The notes: a model not told the origin generated them from the sequence alone. A stretch of DNA of 39,749 nucleotides from Selenomonadaceae bacterium (GCA_017412925.1 JAFPVP010000164.1:1-39749), one strand, 5' to 3'. Positions 8,346 to 17,810 are shown, counted from the stretch's first letter. A program made the numbers and translations.

Positions 8346-8786
8346 CTATCCTCTGAAAAGTTGAACCCAATAATGATGATACGTTGAATATTCTTCGTAA
8401 GCGTAGCCAACGCCCAGCTCGCGGAATTTCGGATTTAAAATATTTTCGCGGTGCCCTTGAGAGTTCATCCACTGTTCGACGGTTTCAGCCGCAGAAGAAT
8501 GACCCGCCGCAATGTTCTCGCCACAAGTCCTGCCGCGATTTTTCATCACCGTGAAACAATCGGAACCGTCGGGGCGCGTGTGAGAAAATTCGCTGACAAT
8601 TTCGCGTGCCCGAATCGCCGTTGCCTCCTGCAAATCGTCAGCCAAACTCAGCGGCGCAACTCCAACTCTTGCACGCTCCGCGTTGACCAAATTTAAAACT
8701 TCGACAGCGAAACTTTCCGCCGCATAAACATTGCTCGCGCCCAACAAAATAAAAATCGCCGCGATACTCAAGAAAAATTTTTTCAT
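8346..8786 (-). CDS. Secreted CAP-domain (SCP/PR1, YkwD-type) protein
   Basis: 146 aa. The signal peptide is residues 1-22 (MKKFFLSIAAIFILLGASNV, then YAA). The mature part is a complete CAP domain: FAVEVLNLVNAERARVGVAPL, the His of FSHTRPDG, GENIAAG, and GHRENILNPKFRELGVGYA. Two Cys could form a disulfide. CAP proteins of bacteria are extracytoplasmic and often linked to envelope or sporulation functions; the biochemical role is not settled. Its ATG overlaps the stop of the phosphatase gene as ATGA, so the two are translationally coupled. Confidence 0.88.
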   Translation of the reverse strand: MKKFFLSIAAIFILLGASNVYAAESFAVEVLNLVNAERARVGVAPLSLADDLQEATAIRAREIVSEFSHTRPDGSDCFTVMKNRGRTCGENIAAGHSSAAETVEQWMNSQGHRENILNPKFRELGVGYAYEEYSTYHHYWVQLFRG

Positions 8787-9292
8787 GACGCACCCTCCAC
8801 ATGCTGAAGAATTTTTTCAAGCAGATTGCCGCCCGAAAAAAATATTCCCGCCCGAAGTCCCGCCGCTTTTGCCGCCTCGATGTCGCGCTCACTGTCGCCG
8901 AACAGAATCGCCTGCGCGGGCTGAATTTTAAATTCTTTGCAAGCCTTAAGAATCATTCCGGGCTTGGGCTTGCGGCAATCACACGCGACGCTGAATTCTT
9001 TAACGGAGCCTTCTGGATAATGCGGGCAATAATAAAAGCCGTCGATGTGTGCGCCGATCTCCGCCAAACTTTTCTGCATAAAATCATGCAGGGCGTCGAC
9101 TTCTCTTGAAGTGTACATGCCGCGAGCAATTCCGCTCTGATTCGTGACGACTATCGTTAAAATGCCGCGCTCGTTGCAAAATTTAATCGCCTCGCGTGCG
9201 CCGTCAATCCACCTGAATTTTTCAATCTCCCAAAGATAGCCGACTTCCTCATTCAGAACGCCGTCTCTGTCAAAAAAAATCGCCTGAATCAT
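8783..9292 (-). CDS. gmhB: D-glycero-D-manno-heptose 1,7-bisphosphate 7-phosphatase-like HAD phosphatase
   Basis: 169 aa from ATG at 9292, with GAGGAG about 9 nt upstream; a TTG three codons earlier is too close to that site. HAD motif I is FFDRDGVLNEEVGYL, motif II VVTNQSGIARGMYT, the Lys is in CRKPKPGM and motif IV FGDSERDIEAAKAAG. The zinc loop typical of GmhB is present: CPHYPEGS followed by CDCRKPKP. GmhB removes the 7-phosphate during ADP-heptose synthesis for lipopolysaccharide core, which suits a diderm Firmicute. The genes for the other ADP-heptose steps are not nearby. A related HAD-IIIA phosphatase (histidinol phosphate type) is the alternative. Confidence 0.82.
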   Translation of the reverse strand: MIQAIFFDRDGVLNEEVGYLWEIEKFRWIDGAREAIKFCNERGILTIVVTNQSGIARGMYTSREVDALHDFMQKSLAEIGAHIDGFYYCPHYPEGSVKEFSVACDCRKPKPGMILKACKEFKIQPAQAILFGDSERDIEAAKAAGLRAGIFFSGGNLLEKILQHVEGAS

Positions 9293-9352
9293 AATGCTCA
9301 ACTCCTCAAAATAAAATTCTTCGCCGCGCAGAAAATTTCCTGCATAAAAAGC

Positions 9353-9381
9353 TTGCCCATTTGATTTTTTGCGCGTATAAT
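9353..9381 (+). promoter_or_regulatory. Sigma-70-type promoter of ctsR
   Basis: TTGCCC (9353-9358), 17-bp spacer, TATAAT (9376-9381). A GTCAAA heptad follows directly at the -10, but no second good heptad is seen. Confidence 0.7.
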
Positions 9382-9410
9382 GTCAAAATATCAAGAAGAG
9401 GTGATAAGTC

Positions 9411-9887
9411 ATGCTGAACAACAAAGCAGACACGATTGAAGAATATATTTTAAAGCGTTTGAAGCAAAACGCTGACAGGCAAATCGAACTGCGGCGCACG
9501 GCACTTGCTGACGAAATGAGCTGTGCACCGTCGCAGATAAGTTACGTGTTGAGCACGCGCTTCACGACGGATAGAGGTTTTATCGTCGAATCGCGGCGCG
9601 GTTTGGGCGGCTATATTCGCATTGCGCTGATGCCCGAAGAACTCGACCAAAAGCAACTGCTATATCGCGATATGATCGACGCAATCGACGAGGAAACTCC
9701 CTTCGACGAGATAAAATCAATGCTCGAATTCCTTTTGGAGAACAAATTAATCACGCGGCGCGAAGCCGAACTTATCGCGCAAATGTCGGCGAATCTCTAC
9801 AAATCGGAGGCGGCGGGCGAACTTGAAGCGGCGGAGCGCGTAAGATTAATCCATTCAATCTTCGTGACGCTGGCAAAAATAACCTGA
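9411..9887 (+). CDS. ctsR: CtsR, repressor of class III heat-shock genes
   Basis: 158 aa from ATG at 9411, preceded by AGAGGTG. The family hallmark is in the DNA-binding half: residues 38-55 (PSQISYVLSTRFTTDRGF) followed by IVESRRGLGGYIRIAL with the glycine-rich wing. The C-terminal half (about 85-158) is the helical dimer/McsB-binding domain. CtsR is a dimer that represses clp and chaperone genes at tandem heptads and is inactivated by heat or by McsB. It is usually the first gene of ctsR-mcsA-mcsB-clpC; here it stands alone and a terminator follows. Confidence 0.92.
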   Translation: MLNNKADTIEEYILKRLKQNADRQIELRRTALADEMSCAPSQISYVLSTRFTTDRGFIVESRRGLGGYIRIALMPEELDQKQLLYRDMIDAIDEETPFDEIKSMLEFLLENKLITRREAELIAQMSANLYKSEAAGELEAAERVRLIHSIFVTLAKIT

Positions 9888-9913
9888 CGCACTCAAAAAT
9901 TTTCCAACAAAAA

Positions 9914-9946
9914 AGCTCCCGTCAATGTGGCGGGAGCTGATTTTTT
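9914..9946. terminator. Bidirectional terminator between ctsR and the symporter gene
   Basis: AGCTCCCG (9914-9921) pairs with CGGGAGCT (9931-9938), with A-rich left and T-rich right flanks. Confidence 0.85.
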
Positions 9947-11483
9947 ATTTGTCGCTATTTAAGGAAGTACTGAGCGGCACCATAATTTTTTCGTCGTAGC
10001 ATTTAAATGCGTCGTCAACAAGTTTTTTATCGGGCTTGGGAGTAATTGCGCTGACAACCGGCACGATGATTAATCCGGCGAGCATGGCGATTGCGCCCGC
10101 GTTAATCGGCGACTGCAAAATCGCGGGGAAGGCGGGACGGATTAACATGTTCGCCGCCATTAACACGCTTGCAAAGATGAAGCACGTCCAGCAAGCGGCG
10201 TTTGAAACCCACTTCGAGTAAAGCGAATACATGAACGGAGCCAGAAACGCGCCCGCCATTGCGCCCCAAGATATACCCATCAACTGCGCGATAAAGTTCA
10301 CCGAGCTTTTGTATTGAACGAGAGCCAACACCGCCGAAATCGCGATAAACACCACGACTAAAATTCTTATCAGCAAAACTTGTCGCGGCTCACTCATGTT
10401 TTTGGCAAAGTTGTCGCGGATTAAATCCAGCGTCAAAGTCGAAGCCGAAACGATTACCAGCGATGATAATGTTGACATTGACGCAGATAAAACTAAAATG
10501 ACGACGAGGGCAATCATTCCCTCCGAAAGACCGCTTAGCATTGTCGGGACGACGGAATCGAAGCCGTTAGCTTTAATGTCGATTTGGTCGGAAAACAATC
10601 TGCCGAAGCCGCCGAGGAAATAGCAGCCGCCCGCCACCACAAACGCAAATAGCGTCGAAATGACCGTGCCCTTTTGAATCGCCTGTTCGTTCTTTATAGC
10701 GTAAAATTTTTGAACCATCTGCGGCAAGCCCCACGTGCCCAGCGAAGTCAGAATCACCACGAACAATAAATTCAGCGGGTCTGTGCCGAAGAATGACGCA
10801 AAAATTCCTGGCGTCGAGGAAACTTTATCGTCAGTGATTCGCGCCAAGCCGTCGAGCGCGTTTACAAAGCCGCCCTTCGTCTCCAGCACGGCGTAAATCA
10901 CGGCGGAAATTCCCACGAGCATGACGACGCCTTGAATAAAATCGTTAATCGCCGTCGCCATGTAGCCGCCCGCAATGACGTAAACCGCCGTCAAAACCGC
11001 CATGAGCAGAATACAAACGGAATAGTCAATGCTGAACGCCATGCCGAAAAGTCGCGAAAGTCCGTTGTAAAGGCTGGCGGTGTAGGGTATCATAAAAATA
11101 AAAATTATAATCGCCGCGCCGATTTTCAGTGACGGCGAGCCGAAACGCTTTTCAAAAAACTGCGGCATGGTCGCGGTATCGAGGTGGCGTGTCATGACGC
11201 GCGTCCTTCTGCCGAGAATAAACCACGCCATGAGCGAACCGATTAGCGCGTTGCCAATGCCCGCCCACGTCGCCGCAATTCCGTACTTCCAACCGAATTG
11301 CCCCGCGTAGCCGACGAACACGACCGCCGAGAAATAACTTGTGCCGTAAGCAAAAGCCGTCAGCCACGGACCGACGCTCCTCCCGCCCAAAACAAAGCCA
11401 TCAACGTCAGTGGCGTGCTTGCGGCAGTAAAGACCAATGCCAATCAGCACTGCAAAATACAAAACGAGTAAAACAACCTTCAT
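9945..11483 (-). CDS. Sodium:solute symporter (SSS family)
   Basis: 512 aa from ATG at 11483 (start MKVVLLVLYFAVLIGIG), with GGAGG 10 nt upstream; a longer open frame upstream runs antisense into the amidohydrolase gene and is rejected. About 13 membrane helices. Family marks are FVLGGRSVGPWLTAFAYGTS after helix 1, ATAINDFIQGVVMLVG, GTWGLPQMVQKFYAIKNEQA and the SASMSTLSSLVIVSASTLTL segment holding Na+ ligands. It imports an organic solute with sodium across the inner membrane. The solute (proline, pantothenate or another carboxylate) cannot be decided. Its start is only 42 bp from that of the divergent amidohydrolase, so the pair may be co-regulated. Confidence 0.88.
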   Translation of the reverse strand: MKVVLLVLYFAVLIGIGLYCRKHATDVDGFVLGGRSVGPWLTAFAYGTSYFSAVVFVGYAGQFGWKYGIAATWAGIGNALIGSLMAWFILGRRTRVMTRHLDTATMPQFFEKRFGSPSLKIGAAIIIFIFMIPYTASLYNGLSRLFGMAFSIDYSVCILLMAVLTAVYVIAGGYMATAINDFIQGVVMLVGISAVIYAVLETKGGFVNALDGLARITDDKVSSTPGIFASFFGTDPLNLLFVVILTSLGTWGLPQMVQKFYAIKNEQAIQKGTVISTLFAFVVAGGCYFLGGFGRLFSDQIDIKANGFDSVVPTMLSGLSEGMIALVVILVLSASMSTLSSLVIVSASTLTLDLIRDNFAKNMSEPRQVLLIRILVVVFIAISAVLALVQYKSSVNFIAQLMGISWGAMAGAFLAPFMYSLYSKWVSNAACWTCFIFASVLMAANMLIRPAFPAILQSPINAGAIAMLAGLIIVPVVSAITPKPDKKLVDDAFKCYDEKIMVPLSTSLNSDK

Positions 11484-11525
11484 TGAAACAAAACCTCCGC
11501 AAATCTTAAAAGGAGTTGACCCGCC

Positions 11526-12374
11526 ATGATTATCGACATGCACACGCACATTTTCCCCGACAAAATCGCCGCCGCCACGATTGATAAGTTGAGCAACGTC
11601 AGCCACACGCCCGCCTTCACGGACGGAACTTTGAACGGCTTGCAAAAATCCATGGACGCCGCGCAGATTAATTTGTCGGTGGTTCTGCCCGTCGCGACGA
11701 ATTCAAAGCAGGTTGAGAAAATAAATTCGTCCTCCGCCGCGCTTAACGAAAAATTTTCCGGCGCGGGGATAATTTCTCTCGGCTGCATCCACCCCGACTT
11801 TACGAATTATCGAGCGGAGCTGAGCCGCGTGAAAAATTACGGGCTAAAGGGTATCAAAATTCACCCCGTTTATCAAGATACAAACCTCAATGATACAAAA
11901 TACATGCGGATAATCGACCGCGCCGCCGAGCTGGATTTAATCGTCGTGACGCACGCCGGTCTTGACATCGGCTTTCCTGGCGTGGTTAAGTGTTCGCCGC
12001 AGATGATAAAAAATGTTGTCGACGAGGTCGGCGAGTTCAAATTTGTTTTGGCGCACATGGGCGGCTGGAAAAATTGGGACGACGTTCTAAAAATTTTGGG
12101 CGGCGCGAAAGTTTATCTCGACACGTCATTTTCTACGGGGGAAATAATTCCGCGCAGAGATTTTAATTGGGCGGCGGAGGATTTGAAACTTTTGGACGCC
12201 GCGCAGTTCATGGAGTTTGTAAAAACTTTTGGCGCAGAGAAAATTTTATTCGGGACAGATAGCCCGTGGACTTCGCCGAAAACTTCGATTGACTTTATAA
12301 AAAATCTGCCGCTCGCTGACGACGACAAAAATAAAATTCTCGGCTTAAACGCGAAAAAATTATTAAGCTTGTGA
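11526..12374 (+). CDS. Amidohydrolase-2 family metal-dependent hydrolase
   Basis: 282 aa from ATG at 11526, with AAAGGAG upstream. It is a TIM-barrel hydrolase: the HxH metal motif is in IDMHTHIFP at the N-terminus, then GLKGIKIHPVYQ, VVTHAGLDIGFPG, VLAHMGG and the catalytic Asp in ILFGTDSPWTSP. Relatives hydrolyse or decarboxylate cyclic and aromatic substrates; many are uncharacterised. It diverges from the sodium:solute symporter. The last 50 codons are repeated just downstream as a 149-bp near-copy with a different end, so the gene's 3' end has been rearranged. Confidence 0.85.
   Translation: MIIDMHTHIFPDKIAAATIDKLSNVSHTPAFTDGTLNGLQKSMDAAQINLSVVLPVATNSKQVEKINSSSAALNEKFSGAGIISLGCIHPDFTNYRAELSRVKNYGLKGIKIHPVYQDTNLNDTKYMRIIDRAAELDLIVVTHAGLDIGFPGVVKCSPQMIKNVVDEVGEFKFVLAHMGGWKNWDDVLKILGGAKVYLDTSFSTGEIIPRRDFNWAAEDLKLLDAAQFMEFVKTFGAEKILFGTDSPWTSPKTSIDFIKNLPLADDDKNKILGLNAKKLLSL
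12195..12343 (+). repeat. Direct repeat copy 1 (149 bp) inside the amidohydrolase gene
   Basis: Matches 12373-12521 with 6 differences, all in the first 70 bp; the last 80 bp are identical. Five of the six changes are silent. The offset is 178 bp. Confidence 0.95.
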
Positions 12375-12552
12375 CGCCGCGCAGTTTATGGAGTTCGTAA
12401 AAATATTTGGCGCGGAGAAAATTTTATTCGGGACGGATAGCCCGTGGACTTCGCCGAAAACTTCGATTGACTTTATAAAAAATCTGCCGCTCGCTGACGA
12501 CGACAAAAATAAAATTCTCGGAGACAATGCCCTACGTTTGCTGAAAGTTTAA
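12373..12552 (+). pseudogene. 3' remnant of an amidohydrolase paralogue
   Basis: Direct repeat copy 2 (12373-12521) plus a distinct end. It reads in the gene's original frame from DAAQFMEFVKIFGAEKILFG through KILGDNALRLLKV to TAA at 12550-12552, but has no start or ribosome site. GDNALRLLKV is a normal family C-terminus, so this is probably the tail of a former tandem paralogue whose 5' part was lost by recombination. Confidence 0.8.
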
Positions 12553-12578
12553 ATGTTACAAAGTTTTTTCATTAAGGT

Positions 12579-12588
12579 ATGCTAAACT
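12579..12588 (+). promoter_or_regulatory. Possible extended -10 promoter of ftsZ
   Basis: TATGCTAAACT includes a TGC extension before TAAACT (12583-12588). No clear -35 lies upstream. Confidence 0.4.
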
Positions 12589-12629
12589 TGCACAGCTTAC
12601 GTAGAAATTTTTTCACGGGGGGAAAGCAT

Positions 12630-13853
12630 ATGTTTGAATTCGACGAGAACACGTTGGATCAGTTCGCGAAGATAAAAGTAATCGGCATAGGCGGCGGCGG
12701 TTCTAATGCCGTAAACAGAATGATTGAATCGGGTTTGGAAGGCGTGGAGTTCATTGCAGTAAACACAGATTCACAAGCGTTGCTGATGAGTAAATCGCCA
12801 AAGAGAATGCAAATCGGCGAGAAACTGACGCGCGGATTAGGTTGCGGTGCTCGTCCCGATATTGGCGAACGAGCCGCGCAGGAAAGTCGCAATGATATTT
12901 TGGAAGCTCTGCGCGGTTCGGACATGGTGTTTATAACGGCAGGCATGGGCGGCGGCACGGGCACGGGCGCGGCTCCGGTTGTGGCGGAATGTGCTCGCGA
13001 AGTCAACGCGCTGACAGTTGCAGTTGTCACCCGCCCCTTTGCCTTTGAAGGACCCAAACGCAAAAGAAATGCCGACTTGGGCATTGATAAGCTAAAGAAA
13101 AATGTCGACGCGATTATCACAATCCCCAACGACAGACTGCTACAGGTTGTCGATAAGAAAACCCCGATGACTAAAGCGTTTGCTATCGCCGATGATATTT
13201 TGCGGCAGGGCGTCAAGGGCATTTCAGATTTAATCGCGGTGCCTGGCGTCATTAATCTTGACTTTGCGGACGTGCAATCGATTATGAACAATGCCGGCTC
13301 TGCGCTGATGGGCGTGGGCGAGGCTTCGGGCGACAACGCCGCAGTCGAGGCCGTCAAGAAAGCGATTGCCTCTCCGCTCTTGGAAACCAGCGTCGACAGC
13401 GCACGCGGAATTCTTTTGAACTTTATGGGCGCACAAGATTCTCTGTCGATGATTCAAGTCAACGAGGCGTCGACGACCGTGCAAGAGGCGGCGCACCCCG
13501 ACGCAGAAATTATTTGGGGCGTCAGCGTCGACGATTCGTTGGGCGATACGATTATCGTAACGATTATTGCCACGCGCTTTGGCGACGAGGAAGCCGCGCC
13601 CGCCGAGCCTGCTCCCCCTCCGACTCAAAAATTTAATCAGCCGCAAGCCCGCTCCAATCAACAACAATTCAATCAACAGCAATTCAATCAGCAACAATTC
13701 AATCAACAACAGTTTAATCAACAGCAATTCAATCAGCAAGAGCCGCCACCCTATAATCGTCCCGTTCAGCCCAAGCAGGAAACTCCAAATGATTCGCGCA
13801 ATCCCTTCCAAAACATAATTCCCGACTTTTTCAACAGACGCAACAGGAGATAA
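12630..13853 (+). CDS. ftsZ: Cell division protein FtsZ
   Basis: 407 aa from ATG at 12630, after GGGGGG; the preceding 17 in-frame codons lack a suitable ribosome site. The tubulin-like GTPase is complete: [16 protein letters not shown] (T1), the signature [10 protein letters not shown] (residues 107-116), NDRL, and the T7 loop NLDFAD (209-214) that completes the neighbouring subunit's active site. FtsZ polymerises at mid-cell into the division ring. The C-terminal linker holds five FNQQQ-type repeats (about 348-373) encoded by 15-bp DNA repeats, followed by [12 protein letters not shown]. The conserved tail [12 protein letters not shown] would bind FtsA/SepF-type partners. A second FtsZ-like gene follows 24 bp downstream; minCDE at 25487 encodes its spatial regulators. 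Confidence 0.98.
   Translation: MFEFDENTLDQFAKIKVIGIGGGGSNAVNRMIESGLEGVEFIAVNTDSQALLMSKSPKRMQIGEKLTRGLGCGARPDIGERAAQESRNDILEALRGSDMVFITAGMGGGTGTGAAPVVAECAREVNALTVAVVTRPFAFEGPKRKRNADLGIDKLKKNVDAIITIPNDRLLQVVDKKTPMTKAFAIADDILRQGVKGISDLIAVPGVINLDFADVQSIMNNAGSALMGVGEASGDNAAVEAVKKAIASPLLETSVDSARGILLNFMGAQDSLSMIQVNEASTTVQEAAHPDAEIIWGVSVDDSLGDTIIVTIIATRFGDEEAAPAEPAPPPTQKFNQPQARSNQQQFNQQQFNQQQFNQQQFNQQQFNQQEPPPYNRPVQPKQETPNDSRNPFQNIIPDFFNRRNRR
13661..13741 (+). repeat. 15-bp tandem repeats coding for FNQQQ in the FtsZ linker
   Basis: About five copies of a 15-bp unit of the type CAACAATTCAATCAG with silent A/G and C/T changes. Units are in frame, so copy-number changes would alter linker length without breaking FtsZ. 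Confidence 0.85.
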
Positions 13854-13877
13854 ATTTTCGACGGAGGATTGATTGAC

Positions 13878-14696
13878 GTGCTTGGAAACAATCTGGACAA
13901 TCGTTTTGTAAAAGTTAAAGTTGTCGGCGTCAATACCGTCGGCAAGGAAAAACTTTCGGGCGGACTTGCCGCGCTGAATTGCATTTTGGAAAAAAATTTG
14001 CCCGGCGTGAATTATCTTGCCGTCGACAGGAACGACATAAAAAATCTTGACGGTTGCAACACGATTCACAAACTCCGACTGCTGGACAGGGCTGACGAAC
14101 AAAATTTGGTGCAGAAACTGCGCGGCGCGGATATGATTTTTGTTGTCGCCGAGGAAGTTTGGGAAAATATTAAAGCTGTCGCGCTTGCCGCTCACTGCGC
14201 AAAAAAAGTTGGTGTGCCCGTGATTTTCATAGCTGGCGGGAATTTTGAGGACGCGGAAGACGAAATTATTTTCGACGCGCTGATAAAGTTGCCGAATAAA
14301 AATTTTGAGTTCGATTCCTCTAAAGTCGTTGAGAATTTTATTGAGGCGGTGACGCTTGACGGGCAGCCGAAGATTGACGTTAAAATAATTTCGGAAACTG
14401 TTGCGGAAGGCGGCGCGATTATCGGCTACGGCGAACGCGACGGGAAAAATTCCGTCGTCAAAGCCGCAAAAGCCGCCCTTGAACACGCCGAAAACTCCGC
14501 AGAAAATTTCAAGACCGCCAAGAAAATTTTATTCAACGTGACTGCCGCCAAAGGAAATCTTTCGTTGGAGGAGGCGCAGAAACTTTCAAGGCTGATAAAA
14601 CGCCGCGCCCCCGACGCTGAAATTTCATTCGGCTTTTCGATAGACGATTGGCTTGTCAGCAAAGTAAAATTTCTGCTTATCGCCGCTTCCGTTTGA
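13878..14696 (+). CDS. Degenerate FtsZ paralogue lacking GTPase motifs
   Basis: 272 aa from GTG at 13878, with GGAGG 10 nt upstream; an in-frame TTG at 13869 sits on that site. It aligns with FtsZ along its length. VKVKVVGVNTVGKEKL corresponds to the T1 strand-loop and LPGVNYLAVDRNDIKNL to [37 protein letters not shown] corresponds to [44 protein letters not shown] corresponds to the start of the C-terminal domain, and AEISFGFSIDD to [11 protein letters not shown]. The GGGTGTG signature is replaced, the glycines of T1 are mostly lost and the catalytic T7 acidic loop is gone. About 40 residues of the central helix region and the entire C-terminal linker and tail are missing. It is unlikely to hydrolyse GTP. 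Being in the ftsZ operon, it may modulate or cap FtsZ filaments. Conserved length and clean frame argue against a pseudogene. Confidence 0.8.
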   Translation: MLGNNLDNRFVKVKVVGVNTVGKEKLSGGLAALNCILEKNLPGVNYLAVDRNDIKNLDGCNTIHKLRLLDRADEQNLVQKLRGADMIFVVAEEVWENIKAVALAAHCAKKVGVPVIFIAGGNFEDAEDEIIFDALIKLPNKNFEFDSSKVVENFIEAVTLDGQPKIDVKIISETVAEGGAIIGYGERDGKNSVVKAAKAALEHAENSAENFKTAKKILFNVTAAKGNLSLEEAQKLSRLIKRRAPDAEISFGFSIDDWLVSKVKFLLIAASV

Positions 14697-14721
14697 CAGA
14701 GGCGGCGTATTTTTATAAAAT
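14693..14721 (+). promoter_or_regulatory. Sigma-70-type promoter of the 14748 gene
   Basis: TTGACA (14693-14698), 17-bp spacer, TAAAAT (14716-14721). The -35 overlaps the stop codon of the FtsZ paralogue. Confidence 0.75.
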
Positions 14722-14747
14722 GATTTAAAATTGGAAGGGGGATTTTT

Positions 14748-15065
14748 ATGGACGCCAATTTAAAAATCGTACTTGATCAATATTTCGAGGGCGCGGCGGA
14801 GCTCAAGCCGAATTTCTTCGTGCCCGTGCGCGACAACCGCGTAATCGAGCCGCTCATCATCGCTTTTTTCAGCGAGACCGAACAGAGCACGCTCATAATC
14901 AGCGACGACCAAGACGTTTTGGAGGGCGATATTCTCGTTTACCCGAAGACGCGCCAATTCTGCTATCTTGACGACATTCGCCACATCAGCGGCAAGGGGC
15001 TTTACATCGTCCACTATCACACCAAGTATCAGCGCAAAGCCAACGTGCCCTTTGACGCCGATTAA
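14748..15065 (+). CDS. Conserved-looking small protein of unknown function
   Basis: 105 aa from ATG at 14748 after GAAGGGGG. Soluble and acidic, with no signal peptide. It starts MDANLKIVLDQYFEGAAELK and has beta-rich segments (TLIISDDQDVLEGDILVYPK) and a His/Tyr-rich end (GLYIVHYHTKYQRK). The family is not recognised. It has its own promoter and shares a terminator with gyrB. Confidence 0.7.
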   Translation: MDANLKIVLDQYFEGAAELKPNFFVPVRDNRVIEPLIIAFFSETEQSTLIISDDQDVLEGDILVYPKTRQFCYLDDIRHISGKGLYIVHYHTKYQRKANVPFDAD

Positions 15066-15080
15066 AATTTTTTGCAATCA

Positions 15081-15116
15081 AAAACTCCCGCAGAGAAATT
15101 TGCGGGAGCTGTTTTT

Positions 15117-15118
<2 letters not shown>
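15081..15118. terminator. Bidirectional terminator between 14748 gene and gyrB
   Basis: CTCCCGCA (15085-15092), loop GAGAAATT, TGCGGGAG (15101-15108), then CTGTTTTTTT. Confidence 0.85.
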
Positions 15119-17171
<2,053 letters not shown>

Positions 17172-17192
17172 TTACCTCCGTTTCTTACGGCA

Positions 17193-17221
17193 AGTTTATC
17201 ACAGAAAATTTTTCGTGACAA
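17193..17221 (-). promoter_or_regulatory. Sigma-70-type promoter of gyrB
   Basis: On the minus strand TTGTCA (17221-17216), 17-bp spacer, TAAACT (17198-17193), 28 bp before the start codon. Confidence 0.75.
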
Positions 17222-17225
17222 CAAT

Positions 17226-17262
17226 TTAGCTGGTAGCTGGTAGCTTCTAGCTGTTAGAAAAA
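17226..17262 (+). repeat. Dispersed TAGCTGGTAGCTG-type repeat, copy 1
   Basis: Internally repetitive TAGCTGNTAGCT sequence ending in GTTAGAAAAAA. It recurs in inverted orientation at 38902-38938 with few changes. AATTCCTAATTCCTAATT follows. Confidence 0.75.
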
Positions 17263-17278
17263 AATTCCTAATTCCTAA

Positions 17279-17716
17279 TTAAAAAAAGCCCCCGCAAGAA
17301 ATTTTCTCGCGGAGACAAAAATTTTTTATCACTCTACAGTTTCCCACTCTATCAACGTGTCGTCTTCCGTCGAAATTTTCGTATTCGGGCACGTTGGGTG
17401 CTTCGTGTATCGTAATCGGGATTTCAATTTCTCCGTAGGCGGGAATGGAAACGTTGATGTTTTCAAAGGTCGCCGCGTTGCTCCAAATCAAATTCCCGTC
17501 GGCATCGTAAATGCTTATCGAACGAACGTCAAATTTTTTGACGACAACGGGCTTGTTGATTGTGTTGCCCATTTTTGCGTGGAAGAGGACTTTGTGCTCC
17601 GTCGGGAAAAATTCGACTTGCGAAAAGTCAATGTAAATGTCGGCGGAAGCTTGCGGCGCGAATGAAAAGAGCGCGACAGTCAGCACGAACGCGAACATGG
17701 CAAAAAATTTTTTCAT
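17279..17716 (-). CDS. Secreted protein of unknown function, probably frameshifted near its C-terminus
   Basis: The open frame has 145 codons; ATG at 17716 follows GGGAGGG. Residues 1-25 form a signal peptide (MKKFFAMFAFVLTVALFSFA, then PQASA). The rest is a beta-rich domain, for example VEFFPTEHKVLFHAKMGNT and PAYGEIEIPITIHEAP, resembling small Ig-like secreted domains of unknown role. From residue 108 the frame reads Arg/Cys-rich sequence and runs through the terminator hairpin. Removing one A from the A4 run at 17379-17376 gives ISTEDDTLIEWETVE and a stop at 17331-17329, just before the terminator. The gene is therefore either frameshifted by one base or carries a sequencing error. Confidence 0.65.
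   Translation of the reverse strand: MKKFFAMFAFVLTVALFSFAPQASADIYIDFSQVEFFPTEHKVLFHAKMGNTINKPVVVKKFDVRSISIYDADGNLIWSNAATFENINVSIPAYGEIEIPITIHEAPNVPEYENFDGRRHVDRVGNCRVIKNFCLREKISCGGFF
17281..17314 (-). terminator. Terminator of the secreted-protein gene
   Basis: On the minus strand CTCCGC-GAGAAA pairs with TTTCTT-GCGGGG, followed by seven U (17287-17281). The present reading frame runs through it. Confidence 0.7.
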
Positions 17717-17752
17717 AAGATTCCCTCCCGTTTTGCAAAAAATTTTTTCTGC

Positions 17753-17781
17753 AGTTTATCCTTTGCGCTTGCCCGCGTCAA
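17753..17781 (-). promoter_or_regulatory. Sigma-70-type promoter of the secreted-protein gene
   Basis: On the minus strand TTGACG (17781-17776), 17-bp spacer, TAAACT (17758-17753). Confidence 0.7.
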
Positions 17782-17804
17782 GTTTCCGAAAAAAATTTTT
17801 CGTG

Positions 17805-17810
17805 TATAAT
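17805..17810 (+). promoter_or_regulatory. -10 element of the ADP-ribosylglycohydrolase gene
   Basis: TATAAT 21 bp before the start codon, with AAAGGAGG between them. The -35 is poor (TTTCCG). Confidence 0.5.

Noticed and set aside
9381-9396. CtsR autoregulatory site at the ctsR promoter
   Set aside because: One heptad (TGTCAAA) is present but the second (TCAAGAA) is poor; too weak to call.
11484-11645. 54-residue N-terminal extension of the sodium symporter
   Set aside because: It runs antisense into the amidohydrolase gene and has no membrane-protein character; the ATG at 11483 has GGAGG and starts the first helix.
13230-14486. 418-codon minus-strand frame opposite ftsZ and its paralogue
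   Set aside because: Antisense to FtsZ; low-complexity Leu/Ile sequence is just the reverse reading of the FNQQQ repeats.
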